Of a stretch of DNA of 45,649 bases, positions 1-10,186 are shown piece by piece. The translations under genes were made by a program, and so were the position numbers. The stretch covers positions 1 through 45,649 of the forward strand of contig CAIXBQ010000060.1 in the NCBI GenBank assembly GCA_903917705.1. Reading direction: 5' to 3'. Below the pieces are notes generated by a model. That model was not told the origin of the DNA. It worked only from the letters and a program-made list of their open reading frames with translations, and searched no databases. This stretch comes from an uncultured Verrucomicrobia subdivision 3 bacterium (GTDB lineage: Bacteria; Verrucomicrobiota; Verrucomicrobiia; Limisphaerales; UBA11358). The first letter of the stretch is position 1. Each line of letters starts with the position of its first letter.

Positions 1-878
<878 letters not shown>

Positions 879-2987
879 TCAGGCAAAAACAATCTTTGTC
901 GTCGCCGCTTTTTCGTCCCAGCCCCGCGTCGGCTCCGCCGTGACGGATGAGATGTCCTTGATCGATATCTGCCGGCCCCGGGTCTTGGGCGACTTGATTT
1001 CGACCTGCTCCGGCTCGCAGGTCTGCTGCGCCACCTTCTGGTGCGGCGCCGGCTTGTAGCGCACGTACAGCACCTTCGGCGTGTCCGCCGCGAAATACAG
1101 GATGCGCGACTTGTCCGGGATGCACAGGTAGACCTTGTTCAGGATCGTGCCGCCGAAGGTGAAGCGCTTCAGGTAGCTGGCGTTCCGGTCGGTGTAGGCG
1201 CAGGTGAAGACCTTGTCGCGCTCCGGCAGCCCGCAGAAAAACAGCTCCTGCCCCACGAACAATTTCTCCGGCAGCTCGCTGACCTTGTAGGTGCCGTCCT
1301 TGAACACCAGCAGGATCTTGTCGAACTTCGTGCATTCCAGCTTGAATTCCTCGCCGGCCACCTTGTACCCCACGTAGCCGGTCTCGCGGTCGTAGGCGAC
1401 CTTGAACGATTTGAACGCCACCGCCTTCACGTCCACTTCCTCGTGGCGCGCGGACTTCGTCGTCAGCCGCGGATATTGCGGGCCGTATTTCTCCAGCAGC
1501 GCCTCCAGGTGTCCGATGACGTGTTTCGTCAGGCCCTTCAGGCTTTTCCGGGTCTCCTCCAGCTCGGCCTTCGTCTTCTCCATCTCCTCGCGGTGCTTGT
1601 TGATGTCAAAGAGCGAAATCCGGCGGATGCGGACCTGCAATAATTTCTCCACGTCCGCGTCCACGAGGTCGCGGATGAGCTCCTTCTTGAACGGCTTGAA
1701 GCCCTCGTAAACGCTGGCCAGCACCGCCTCGTTCGTCTTGCACTTCTCGATCAGCTTGTAGATGCGCTCCTCGATGAAGATGCGCTCCAGCGTCCGGTAA
1801 TGCAGCTCGTCGAGCAGCTGCTTCTCGCGCAGCTCCAGCTCGCGCTTCAGGATGGCCACGAGCTGGTCCGTGTTCTCCCGCAGGATCTCCGACACCGTCA
1901 GCTCCACCGGCCGGTTGTCCTTGATCACGACGATGCGGCTCGCGATGGTCACTTCGCAGTCCGTGAAGGCGTACAGCGCGTCGATCAATTTCTCCGCGTC
2001 CACGCCCGCGTGGCAGCGGATCTCGATCTCGACATCCTCGGACGTGAAATCGTTGATGGATTTGACCTTGAGCTTGCCCTTTTGCACCGCGTCCTCGATG
2101 GACGCAATCAGCGATTCCGTCGTGGTCGTCGGCGGAATTTCCTTGATGATAACGGTGGATTCGTCCTTGGTCTTGATTTTGGCGCGGACTTTCACCGAGC
2201 CTTTGCCGTCCTGGTAATCGCGCGCGTCCATCAAACCGCCGGTCGCAAAATCCGGCAGGCACTTGAACGACTGCTTTTTAAGAATCGCGATCTGTGCTTC
2301 GAGCAACTCCGGGAAATTGTGCGGCAGGATGCGCGCGCTCAAGCCGACCGCGATGCCTTCCGTGCCGAGCATGAGGTTAAGCGGCAATTTGCACGGCAGC
2401 GTCACCGGCTCTTTGTTGCGGCCATCGTAAGTTGGAATAAAGTCGGTTATCTCGTCATTGAACAGCTCAGTGCGTGCGAGTTCCGTCAGGCGGCATTCGA
2501 TGTAACGCGGTGCGGCTGCCGGGTCGCCGGTGAAAATATTGCCGAAATTTCCCTGGCCCTCGATGAGATACCGCTTGTTCGCCAAAACGACAATTGCATC
2601 GTCAATGGACGCGTTGCCGTGCGGATGATATTTCATCGTTTCGCCGGTGACGCTGGCGACTTTGATGAAACGCCCGTCGTCCAGCGAGTGCAGCACATGC
2701 ATAATGCGCCGTTGCACCGGCTTCAAGCCGTCCGCGAGATTCGGAATCGCGCGGTCGCGGATGACATAGCTGGCGTAATCCAGAAACCCGCGGTCCACGC
2801 GCGTGTGCAGCCCGGCTTCCAGCTTCTTCGGGTCAAACGGCTTGTGGACGATGGCCTCCACCGTTTCGGCCACGACATGGTCGGCGCCGTTGCCGTTGGC
2901 TTCCTTCGGGGCCTCCGCCGCTTTCGGCGGCAGGCCTGCGATGGGCAATTCGGTCTGGTTCTGGTCTTTTTTATTCTTGGCTGACAT
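879..2987 (-). CDS. parC: DNA topoisomerase IV subunit A (ParC)
   Basis: This 702-residue protein is the DNA-cleaving subunit of a type IIA topoisomerase, which decatenates daughter chromosomes together with ParE. The sequence shows the winged-helix domain with GLKPVQRRI (about 87-95), the YHPHGNASIDD segment (120-130) and the catalytic tyrosine Y162 in AAAPRYIECRL. A long coiled-coil region lies around 370-510 and a beta-propeller-like C-terminal part follows. It is shorter than GyrA (about 875) and no GyrA-box (QRRGGxG) is visible, which favours ParC. The residue matching the quinolone-contact serine of E. coli GyrA (S83) is alanine (A126), while the D87 equivalent (D130) is kept. The first 50 residues are a charged, Ala-rich extension. 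Its partner parE is in the window 25 kb away, so the pair is not in one operon. Confidence 0.95.
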   Translation of the reverse strand: MSAKNKKDQNQTELPIAGLPPKAAEAPKEANGNGADHVVAETVEAIVHKPFDPKKLEAGLHTRVDRGFLDYASYVIRDRAIPNLADGLKPVQRRIMHVLHSLDDGRFIKVASVTGETMKYHPHGNASIDDAIVVLANKRYLIEGQGNFGNIFTGDPAAAPRYIECRLTELARTELFNDEITDFIPTYDGRNKEPVTLPCKLPLNLMLGTEGIAVGLSARILPHNFPELLEAQIAILKKQSFKCLPDFATGGLMDARDYQDGKGSVKVRAKIKTKDESTVIIKEIPPTTTTESLIASIEDAVQKGKLKVKSINDFTSEDVEIEIRCHAGVDAEKLIDALYAFTDCEVTIASRIVVIKDNRPVELTVSEILRENTDQLVAILKRELELREKQLLDELHYRTLERIFIEERIYKLIEKCKTNEAVLASVYEGFKPFKKELIRDLVDADVEKLLQVRIRRISLFDINKHREEMEKTKAELEETRKSLKGLTKHVIGHLEALLEKYGPQYPRLTTKSARHEEVDVKAVAFKSFKVAYDRETGYVGYKVAGEEFKLECTKFDKILLVFKDGTYKVSELPEKLFVGQELFFCGLPERDKVFTCAYTDRNASYLKRFTFGGTILNKVYLCIPDKSRILYFAADTPKVLYVRYKPAPHQKVAQQTCEPEQVEIKSPKTRGRQISIKDISSVTAEPTRGWDEKAATTKIVFA

Positions 2988-3098
2988 AGTCTGTGGTCAG
3001 AGCGCGGGGGAATATGCCGATTCCGGCCGGTGAAGCCAGATTGTTTTCACCGGCGGAAACAAATTCCGCCGGCGCGAACGGTTCTCGTCGGCCGGAGC

Positions 3099-5756
3099 TT
3101 ACTTGGCCGCCGGCGGACCGGCGGGCGCGGGCCCGCCGCCCGGGACCGGGGGCAGCAGCATCAGGAGCTCCTGCTGCTGCTGATACCATTCCCGCAGCGG
3201 CCGCGAGAGCAGCGAGGGCTTGAAGTCGGCGAAGTGGTCCAGGTTCAGCGCCTCGTCCACCTGCTTTTTCAATTGCGAGCGGATCTCGGACTTGGCGTCG
3301 TCCGCCCAGCCCTTGAAGGAGCCGGTCTTCTCATTGAGCATCTTGGCGGCGGCCACGCGGGTCTCCTGGTCGTATTTGAACTGCGTCACGGCCACGTAGC
3401 TCTTGTCCACCTTGCCCTCGATGCGGTTCGTCTCGATCCGCGCCACGATCACCTGCTTGGCCAGCTCGATGATCCGCTGTTCCAGCTTGGCGGTGATGTC
3501 GTCCTCGCCCACCGCGTCGTTGGCCTCCGCGCCGAGATTGCGCGGGGCGTTCTCCAGCCGCAGGCAGAGCTGCTTGACCAGCTCCTTCTCCAGCTCCTTG
3601 AAATATTTCTGGCCGCGCTTCACGATCAGGGCCTTTTCCGCCTCGGTGAAGCTGTATTTCTTCTCGTCCAGCCCGACGAACGTCTTGTAGTTCGGCGTCT
3701 CCAGCAGCTTCTCCAGCTTGGCCGTGAGGTTCGTCGCGTTCAGGCGCTGCACCACGTTCAGGCTGGCCGGCTCGTCCCGCAAATCCAGCTTGAACTCCGC
3801 CGGCAGCGACGAGAAGAGCGCGCGGTCCACCCCGCCGAGCTTTTCCACCTGCTGGTTGAGATACTTCCAGTGCGCCGCCTGCCGCTCCTTCAGGTTCATC
3901 TCGCCCACGAAGTCGAACTGGTTCTCCACCCGCAGCGAGCGCGTCTCCGCGCGGAACCACGCGAGCGCGCTCAGGAACTGCGTGGAGATGGCGGTGGCCG
4001 CCGTGGTGTAATTCAGGTTCACCTGCTCCAGTGGAATGCGGTCATGCGGATTCTGCGGCGCGCGCGCGGTGATGAACAATTCGATCAGGTTGTTCGGCAG
4101 CAGGTCGATGACCTGGGCGATCTCCGAATAGGCGCCCACCACCGGCTCCGTGCCGTAGTCGAACGTCCGCACGTCCCCGTAGCGCATCGCGTCCTCGTCG
4201 CTGGCGAACAGCATCTTGTTCGTGCGCGCCTCCGCGCTGTCGAAATAGCCCCAGCCGATGGCCGCGCGGTCGTGCGGCAGCGGCTGGTTGCGCGTGCGCA
4301 TCCACCAGCCCGTGAACACCCCCGCCTTGTACACCGAATATTCCATGATCGACGTCGTCGCCAGCTTGTTCGTCCACGCGTCCAGCGGCTTGTCCGTGAT
4401 GTAGGCCTTGAACCAGTCGTCCAGCTCCTTCGCCGTGAGCGTCCCGCCCAGGCTGCCCGCGAAATTATGCCGCAGGCCCAGCACATGGCCCACCTCGTGC
4501 GCCACCACCTCGCGCAGGTAATCCTGCGCCGACCGCAGCACCGCCGCGTCCGTCAATTCGTCGCTCGCCAGCACCTCCTGCAGGCCGTGCGCCATCTGCT
4601 GCGCAAACGCCGCCGAGTTCATCTCGCAGCACGTGGCCGACGGCAGGAACGGCACCTCCACCTGCGCCGCGCCCTTCTTGTCGTCCTTCTTCACCTCCGC
4701 CGCCTCCTGCATCGCGCGGAGCAGCACGCGCGCCCGCGCCTTGCCCTTGAACGTGAACACGCTCGTGATATACGCCTGGCCGTGCTCCGACTCGCCCGTC
4801 AGCGGGTCCGCCAGCACATCCGCGTAGGCCACCCCCGCCGCGTCCCACGGCACCCATTGGATGATGTTGTAATTCGCGTCCGGCGCCGTCACGCCCTCCG
4901 GCGCCTTCTTCGCCTGCACCACTTCCTTGCCGAAGACCGAGTTCCAGTACAGGATCGCCCCGCGGATCGTCTCCGTGAATTCCGGCGGCGTGTTGGCCGA
5001 GTAATAGAACACCACCGGCTGCTTCAGGTCGAAATGGTCGATCCGCGCCGACTCCCGGCCCGTGCCCGGCTCCAGTTGCGCCTCCGTCTGGAAAAACTTC
5101 GTGTAGCGCGCGTCCACCGGGCTCGGCTCCTTGCCCGCGAAATCCCCCGGCGCATACGGCTTGATGAAATAGCGCACCTCGGACCGCGACTCCACATCGC
5201 TGCTCATCTCCCGGCTCCGCGTCTGCACGCTCTGGCGGATGATCACCTGCCCGCCGTCCGCCCGCATCTCAAACACCCGGCTCTCCGGCACCTCCAGCAC
5301 ATTGTCGTGCTGCGCGAAATCCAGCGCCCCCGTGTCCGTCCACGATTGCGTGAACACCCGCTTCATCCCCTTGTTGAAATCCACCACCACCCGCTCCCCG
5401 TCATGCTTCACGATCGGAAAGCTCGCCAGCAGCCGGCGCGCCGGCAGGTCCGTCGTCACCACCAGCCCCTTGGTGGACTCATACATGTCCACCCCGTCCG
5501 GGTACAGCTCGAACGACACGATCTTGCCCGCCAGCCCGTGGCTCGTGGGCGAATGGCCCTGCGGGATGATCGACGCGCTGAACAGGTAATCCTTGCCCAG
5601 GCCCGACCGGGGGATGGCCAGATAGAACTGGTCGGCCACCTGGAGCGCCGGGGCCGGGGTTGCGGGTTTATCGGCGGCCGGCAGCGAAGCCGCCGCGCCC
5701 AACAGCAGCATCGCGATGGCGAGCTGCCGGACAATCGGGAAACGGGATTGAGACAT
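3099..5756 (-). CDS. Secreted zinc-dependent metalloprotease (DUF4953/DUF5117 type)
   Basis: From ATG at 5756 the protein has 885 residues and begins with a signal peptide (MSQSRFPIVRQLAIAMLLLG ... LPAADK). The frame stays open further upstream, but that stretch has no export signal and the spacing favours this start. The zinc site is the metzincin-like HEVGHVLGLRH at 420-430 (H420, E421, H424, H430), followed by NFAGSLGG. The preceding half contains the large beta-rich region usual in DUF5117/DUF5118 proteins, and the C-terminal third is helical and charged, ending in a Pro/Gly/Ala-rich tail. Such proteases are common in Bacteroidetes and Verrucomicrobia, are exported, and probably degrade proteins in the periplasm or outside the cell; the substrate is unknown. 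It lies 313 bp downstream of the DUF922-like protease on the same strand. Confidence 0.85.
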   Translation of the reverse strand: MSQSRFPIVRQLAIAMLLLGAAASLPAADKPATPAPALQVADQFYLAIPRSGLGKDYLFSASIIPQGHSPTSHGLAGKIVSFELYPDGVDMYESTKGLVVTTDLPARRLLASFPIVKHDGERVVVDFNKGMKRVFTQSWTDTGALDFAQHDNVLEVPESRVFEMRADGGQVIIRQSVQTRSREMSSDVESRSEVRYFIKPYAPGDFAGKEPSPVDARYTKFFQTEAQLEPGTGRESARIDHFDLKQPVVFYYSANTPPEFTETIRGAILYWNSVFGKEVVQAKKAPEGVTAPDANYNIIQWVPWDAAGVAYADVLADPLTGESEHGQAYITSVFTFKGKARARVLLRAMQEAAEVKKDDKKGAAQVEVPFLPSATCCEMNSAAFAQQMAHGLQEVLASDELTDAAVLRSAQDYLREVVAHEVGHVLGLRHNFAGSLGGTLTAKELDDWFKAYITDKPLDAWTNKLATTSIMEYSVYKAGVFTGWWMRTRNQPLPHDRAAIGWGYFDSAEARTNKMLFASDEDAMRYGDVRTFDYGTEPVVGAYSEIAQVIDLLPNNLIELFITARAPQNPHDRIPLEQVNLNYTTAATAISTQFLSALAWFRAETRSLRVENQFDFVGEMNLKERQAAHWKYLNQQVEKLGGVDRALFSSLPAEFKLDLRDEPASLNVVQRLNATNLTAKLEKLLETPNYKTFVGLDEKKYSFTEAEKALIVKRGQKYFKELEKELVKQLCLRLENAPRNLGAEANDAVGEDDITAKLEQRIIELAKQVIVARIETNRIEGKVDKSYVAVTQFKYDQETRVAAAKMLNEKTGSFKGWADDAKSEIRSQLKKQVDEALNLDHFADFKPSLLSRPLREWYQQQQELLMLLPPVPGGGPAPAGPPAAK

Positions 5757-6069
5757 CCTGAAAAAATGCCGTTCCCCGCCGCGCCGGGCAAGTTCAAATC
5801 CCACCCCAAATCGGGGGAGTCGGTCATTGCGGACGGCCGCCATGACGGCCGGACTTGGTGGGGCGAGCGTACTCGCGAGCCGCGCCTTGCGGCGGTTCAG
5901 TCCTGGCGGACGGCCACCAGTCCGTGCCGGACGGGCCACCATGAGGAAGGTTTGGTAGGCCGGTGCTGCTGCTGCACCGCCTCGGTATTGGGGCTTAATG
6001 GCAGGTCAGCCCTACCGGGAAAGGTGCCCGTCCGGAAGGACCGATCCATCAATCCAGCGCCTTCCCATT
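5757..6069. other. Non-coding gap with short GGACGGCC-type repeats
   Basis: No convincing gene lies between the two protease genes. The stretch contains several copies of GGACGGCC/GACGGCCG-like words (around 5831-5855 and 5908-5940) and the word GGTAGG(C/G) typical of degenerate intergenic repeats. The promoter of the downstream protease gene (start 5756) should be here, but no clear -35/-10 pair was recognised. Confidence 0.4.
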
Positions 6070-6651
6070 TTACCGCTTCACGCTTGCCGGACCCAAGCGC
6101 GCCCCTTGGGTGCGTCCGTGATCCGTCTGATTGTCGTAGGCCGTCTCCCGCGCCCTGAACTCCTTGAGAATCTTTTCGCAATCCGCATCCACGCGGGGGC
6201 CGAGCGCCGCCTTGGTCGCCGTCTGCCAGTTGGTGGTGCCGGCCAGCTTGAGCATGGCCTTGGCCGCCGCCCGGCCGATCTCGGCGTGGCCCGCTTCGTG
6301 TCGCCGGGTCGCCGCCAGGTAACGCTCCCATTCTGCCCGGAGCGCCGTCGGCGCCGTCGCCTCATCCGTCCATTGGGGCAGGGTATAGGTCACCTTCAGC
6401 CGGGCTGCGAATGAGCGCAGCCCCCACTCGTTGGACCGCGTCTGGAATTCGTACTGCCAGTTGATGAACCATTCCGTGTAGGCGTTTTGGCTGAACGGCC
6501 GCTGCGCCCGCATGGCCGAAAGCAGTGCGTCCGTGCTGTGGCCCGTCACCTGATAATAGTTCGTGCGGACGACCTCTGGCAGGTCGTCCCCGGCCAGCAG
6601 GCTGAAAACCGGGGCCAGCCACAGCGCCGCCACCGCCAGCCGCCGCGCCAT
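6070..6651 (-). CDS. DUF922-like secreted zinc protease
   Basis: From ATG at 6651 this is a 193-residue protein starting with a short signal peptide ([20 protein letters not shown]). It carries the HExxH motif RHEAGHAEIG, with H118, E119 and H122 as likely zinc ligands and catalytic residue. Upstream is a pattern reading YYQVTGHSTDALLSAM and then tryptophan-rich beta strands, which is the layout of the DUF922 family of predicted secreted zinc proteases. The C-terminus is basic. The frame extends upstream past 6651 without a signal sequence, so this start is preferred. The first codons and about 160 bp of upstream DNA occur again in decayed form at 17211-17424. It is divergent from the sensor kinase at 6923. 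Confidence 0.75.
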   Translation of the reverse strand: MARRLAVAALWLAPVFSLLAGDDLPEVVRTNYYQVTGHSTDALLSAMRAQRPFSQNAYTEWFINWQYEFQTRSNEWGLRSFAARLKVTYTLPQWTDEATAPTALRAEWERYLAATRRHEAGHAEIGRAAAKAMLKLAGTTNWQTATKAALGPRVDADCEKILKEFRARETAYDNQTDHGRTQGARLGPASVKR

Positions 6652-6792
6652 CAGGATGAGGCCAGGCTTGATGATGCGCCGAACAATGCCGGTCACACCC
6701 CCGGCCCGGCAAGCGCAAAGCTGAGTCAGGCGCTTAAATCGTTTGATTCCTCCGACCCGCGTGTTTTGTAACCCTTTGCAAAATCCCTGGAG

Positions 6793-6811
6793 CGGCAATC
6801 TATGAGTGCCG
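6793..6811. repeat. REP-like 19-bp palindrome
   Basis: CGGCAATC-TAT-GAGTGCCG is an inverted repeat with one mismatched pair. The related perfect form CGGCGCTC-TAT-GAGCGCCG is at 17401-17419. Both lie at the same place relative to a duplicated gene start, so the palindrome travelled with that duplication. It sits between divergent genes. Confidence 0.5.
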
Positions 6812-6922
6812 AAGGATGATGATTCTTGGCCACAACCATTGTGGAATCTGGAGGAGGGGTGGGGTGGGGCTCGGCAACGATTTATCCTGTTGCCGATGTG
6901 AACGGATTGATAGCATTGAGCC

Positions 6923-9900
6923 ATGACGTCGGCATCCCAGACGATTGGATATCTCCAAGCCGTGGGCGGGCGACTTGTTTTTGTGGCCGGCCTGTTGCTG
7001 GGCGCGTCGGTCCTGGCGCCTGCTGCTGAACAAGCGATGACGCCGGAATTTCTTCTTCAAAGCTGGGACGTTACGCATGGCTTGCCCTCTGGAAAAATTC
7101 AAGCGGTGGCACAGACTCCGGAAGGCTATTGGTGGATCGCCAGCAGCAATGGGCTGATCCAGTTCGATGGCGTCCGCTTTGTCTGTTATAATACCAATAA
7201 TGCTCCGGTGCTGAAGGACAGCTGGATCACCTGTCTGCTGGTCACCCGGGCGGGCGAGTTGTGGGCCGGGACGGGTGGCGGTTTTTTGACCCGTCGGCGC
7301 AACGGGGTTTTTGAGGCAGTGCCGCTGGGCTTGCCGGGGCGCAAAACAAAAATGAACGCCCTGGCTGAAGGGCCCGATGGCGCGGTATGGATTGGCACCG
7401 GGGCGTCAGGCGTGGCCCGCTGGCGCCAGACGGGTTGCGACTGGTTCACGGTGACCGATGCCAACAACATTAGCTGCAAGGATGTAACCCAGATCGTCGC
7501 CGATCGACAGGGCCGGCTTTGGGCGGTGGCGGATGAAAAGCTGGCCACCTTCGAGAACGGTGTTTGGAAAATCGCCTCCGGTATCGCTGCGTCAGGTCAG
7601 CGTCGCGTGATGTCTGTATCTCCCGCCCAAGACGGTGGCTTGTGGGTGGCGGCTTGTTCATTGCAAACGGGTTTGAGCGGGCGCGGGACGCAGGTGTTCA
7701 AGCTGGACCATGCGGGTTGGGCTGAACCGCACCCGCACTATCCATGGCAGCAGGATTCCGTGCTCACCCGTCCAGCCAGCCTCCTGGATGATCAGGCGGG
7801 GCATCTCTGGCTGACGCTTTTTGGCTTGGGGCCCTACGTCGTTGCCGACGGGGGGAAATGGCAGTCGGCGCTTGGCATGGCGGGTGCGAAATATTTTAAG
7901 CCGGCGCGAAATGCGGTTCTCGCCGCCGGTCGCGAAGGGGTTATTTGGGGTGGCGATACAAATCTTATCCTCATATCTGAAGCGGCCAGGCCATTGGTGG
8001 CGACCATCTCATTGCCTCCACCGGCCAAAGACGGTTTTGTTTTGACCGCCGTCTGCGTCCGTCGCGATGGCAGCGTCTGGATGGGCACGGATGGCTCGGG
8101 AGCTTATAGTTACCGGCCAGGCGAGATCTCCGAGGGCAATTTTGCCCAGAAACCGGATTCGTTTCAAAAGTATGTCAATGTCCTTTACGAGGACCGGCAA
8201 ACCAACTTCTGGATGGGAACCTCGTCCGGGCTTTACCGGTGGGAAGAAGGATGTTTTCAAAAGGCATCCGGTCACCAAAACCTGGCGGTTCTTGAGGCTT
8301 TGGGAAAAGTAGTGTTATCCTTGAACGAAGATCAGCGGGGTAATTTATGGGTCGGCGCCGATGCCGGTATCGTGCGCGTGGGGCCGGACGGCGATAAACT
8401 GTTTGTCCCGACCGGGGCGGCCAACCATTTTGTAATCCGTGCGATTGAAGTCGACCGGGCGGGGCAAATCTGGGCGGCCGTCACCGGCCTCGGGCTCTGC
8501 CGGAAAAACGGCGAGCGGTTCGAACTCTGTCATCTGAGTCGGTGGGCCGGTGAAACAAATATTTGCGGCCTTCACGCGGACTCGGATGGCGCGTTATGGA
8601 TCATCACTGACCGCATGGGTCTGGCCCGGGTCAAGGATGGTAAATTCACCTGGTGGACGGTGGCTGACGGATTGCCCGCAAAATATTTGTTCGGCCTTAT
8701 CGAGGATGTGGAGGGCAACCTGTGGTTCAGTTCCGACAACGGCATCTTTGGCTGCCCCAAGGCCCGGCTGTTGTCCTACGAGCGCAATCTCAGTCCGCCG
8801 GTTTTGTTCTGGCATTTGACCGCGGCCGATGGACTGGACTCGCAGCAATGTTCCGGAGCCGGACAATCATCGGTGGCGCGCTCGCCCGACGGCCGCCTCT
8901 GGTTTTCCGACATGCACGCGCTGGCGGTGTTCGATCCGGCGCTCAAACAAAGACAGCAACCATTCACCATCGGCACCCGCTCGCCGGTCATCGAAGAAAC
9001 CCTCGTGGATGGCGCCGTCCTGGCCCGGGACGCTGACGGCATTCTTCGTGTGATCTCCGGCCCGAAGAGCTACGAAATCCATTATACCTCGCCGGCGTAT
9101 CGCTCGCCCGAACGGTTGGAATTTCGTTACCGGCTCAAAGGTATTGATGCCGGCTGGGTGGCCGCCGGGTCGCGGCGCACGGCGTATTACAGCCATCTGC
9201 CGGCGGGCCGCTATGTCTTTCAAGCACAGGTAGGCGGAGTTGACGGCATTTGGCATCCGGCGCACCAGGAATTGCAACTGGAAATCGTGCCGGTGCTGTG
9301 GGAGCGGCGCTGGGTGCGGGTCGCCGGTGCGCTGATCTTGCTGGCCGCCGTGGCCGCCACCGTCTGGAGCGTCTCGCGGACGCGGATGCGCCGGAAACTG
9401 GCAATCCTGGAACGGCAGCGCGCCTTGGAGCAGGAACGCTCGCGCATCGCCCGCGACATGCACGATGAAATCGGCGCCCGGCTCACCCAGATCTCGCTGT
9501 TGAGCGCGTTGGCCAATGACAGCGCCGGGAACGCCGCCGAGGTGCAAACCCAAACCAAAAAAATATCCGGCGTGGCTCGCAACCTTACCAGTTCGCTGGA
9601 CGAAATGGTTTGGGCCTTGCGTCCGCAAAATGACAATCTGGAAAGTTTGGTGGACTACTTGAGCGAGTCATTGCGGGATTTGTGCGAAGGCTCGCCCGTG
9701 CGCTACTGGTTCTCCGGCCCGACGGTCGTGCCTGCGGTCGAGATTCCGGCAAATGTGCGCCACAATGTTCTGCTGGGCTGCTCCGAGGTGGTGAACAACG
9801 TCTTGAAACATTCCGGCGCGAACGCGGTGCGCGTGCGCGTGCAAATCGAGCCGCGGTTGCTGGCAATCGAAATCGCGGACAACGGCACGGGTTTCGACGT

Positions 9901-10066
9901 GGCCAAGGGCGAAGCCAAACGTAGCGGACTGGTTCACATCCGGCAGCGGTTGGAAGAAATCGGCGGAAGTTGCGTCTGTAAAAGCGTTCCCGGCGAAGGA
10001 ACTCAATTCGCGTTCACGGTGCCAATCGGGGCGGGCCTGGCAGCGGCGGCGGGGAAAACAATTTGA
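6923..10066 (+). CDS. Membrane sensor histidine kinase with beta-propeller sensor and Y_Y_Y domain
   Basis: This 1047-residue kinase has a signal/anchor segment at about 16-34. A periplasmic sensor follows, built from two-component propeller (Reg_prop) repeats that appear as many GLPS/VWIGT/LWVGT/NLWFSSDNGI blades between about 45 and 660. A Y_Y_Y-type immunoglobulin-like domain spans about 705-790, and a transmembrane helix lies near 805-825. The cytoplasmic part is a HisKA_3/HATPase pair: the phosphoacceptor is H847 in RDMHDEIGARL, the N-box is EVVNNVLKHSG, and the G-box is DNGTGFD. HisKA_3 kinases pair with LuxR-type regulators, and one lies 120 bp downstream, so these two form a two-component system. 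The ligand is unknown; related sensors often bind sugar or polysaccharide products. No hybrid receiver domain is present. Confidence 0.92.
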   Translation: MTSASQTIGYLQAVGGRLVFVAGLLLGASVLAPAAEQAMTPEFLLQSWDVTHGLPSGKIQAVAQTPEGYWWIASSNGLIQFDGVRFVCYNTNNAPVLKDSWITCLLVTRAGELWAGTGGGFLTRRRNGVFEAVPLGLPGRKTKMNALAEGPDGAVWIGTGASGVARWRQTGCDWFTVTDANNISCKDVTQIVADRQGRLWAVADEKLATFENGVWKIASGIAASGQRRVMSVSPAQDGGLWVAACSLQTGLSGRGTQVFKLDHAGWAEPHPHYPWQQDSVLTRPASLLDDQAGHLWLTLFGLGPYVVADGGKWQSALGMAGAKYFKPARNAVLAAGREGVIWGGDTNLILISEAARPLVATISLPPPAKDGFVLTAVCVRRDGSVWMGTDGSGAYSYRPGEISEGNFAQKPDSFQKYVNVLYEDRQTNFWMGTSSGLYRWEEGCFQKASGHQNLAVLEALGKVVLSLNEDQRGNLWVGADAGIVRVGPDGDKLFVPTGAANHFVIRAIEVDRAGQIWAAVTGLGLCRKNGERFELCHLSRWAGETNICGLHADSDGALWIITDRMGLARVKDGKFTWWTVADGLPAKYLFGLIEDVEGNLWFSSDNGIFGCPKARLLSYERNLSPPVLFWHLTAADGLDSQQCSGAGQSSVARSPDGRLWFSDMHALAVFDPALKQRQQPFTIGTRSPVIEETLVDGAVLARDADGILRVISGPKSYEIHYTSPAYRSPERLEFRYRLKGIDAGWVAAGSRRTAYYSHLPAGRYVFQAQVGGVDGIWHPAHQELQLEIVPVLWERRWVRVAGALILLAAVAATVWSVSRTRMRRKLAILERQRALEQERSRIARDMHDEIGARLTQISLLSALANDSAGNAAEVQTQTKKISGVARNLTSSLDEMVWALRPQNDNLESLVDYLSESLRDLCEGSPVRYWFSGPTVVPAVEIPANVRHNVLLGCSEVVNNVLKHSGANAVRVRVQIEPRLLAIEIADNGTGFDVAKGEAKRSGLVHIRQRLEEIGGSCVCKSVPGEGTQFAFTVPIGAGLAAAAGKTI

Positions 10067-10141
10067 TGAGCCTCCATCACCCGGAAATGTTTTGGAACGC
10101 AAATATCAGCTCAAGAATTACGGCTGGCGGGCTTTGCCGGC

Positions 10142-10159
10142 ATACCCAGTTCACGGCAT
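10142..10159. promoter_or_regulatory. Degenerate operator-like site before the response regulator gene
   Basis: One half-site, ATACCCAGTT, matches the palindromes at 10899 and 13302 exactly. The second half (CACGGCAT against CTGGGTAT) matches at 5 of 8 positions. The site is 27 bp before the first possible ATG (10187), and a -10-like TTTAAC starts 21 bp after it. This could be an autoregulatory site for the LuxR-type regulator, and the weak half-site would fit lower affinity. Position and similarity are seen; the function is inferred. Confidence 0.45.
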
Positions 10160-10186
10160 GTTCAAACTCCAGTCGAATGGTTTAAC

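Noticed and set aside
3030..6158. Open frame of about 1040 codons on the plus strand across the metalloprotease gene
   Set aside because: Very Arg/His/Leu-rich composition, no domain or signal sequence, and it lies antisense to a recognisable protease with a zinc motif. GC-rich codon use leaves the opposite strand open.
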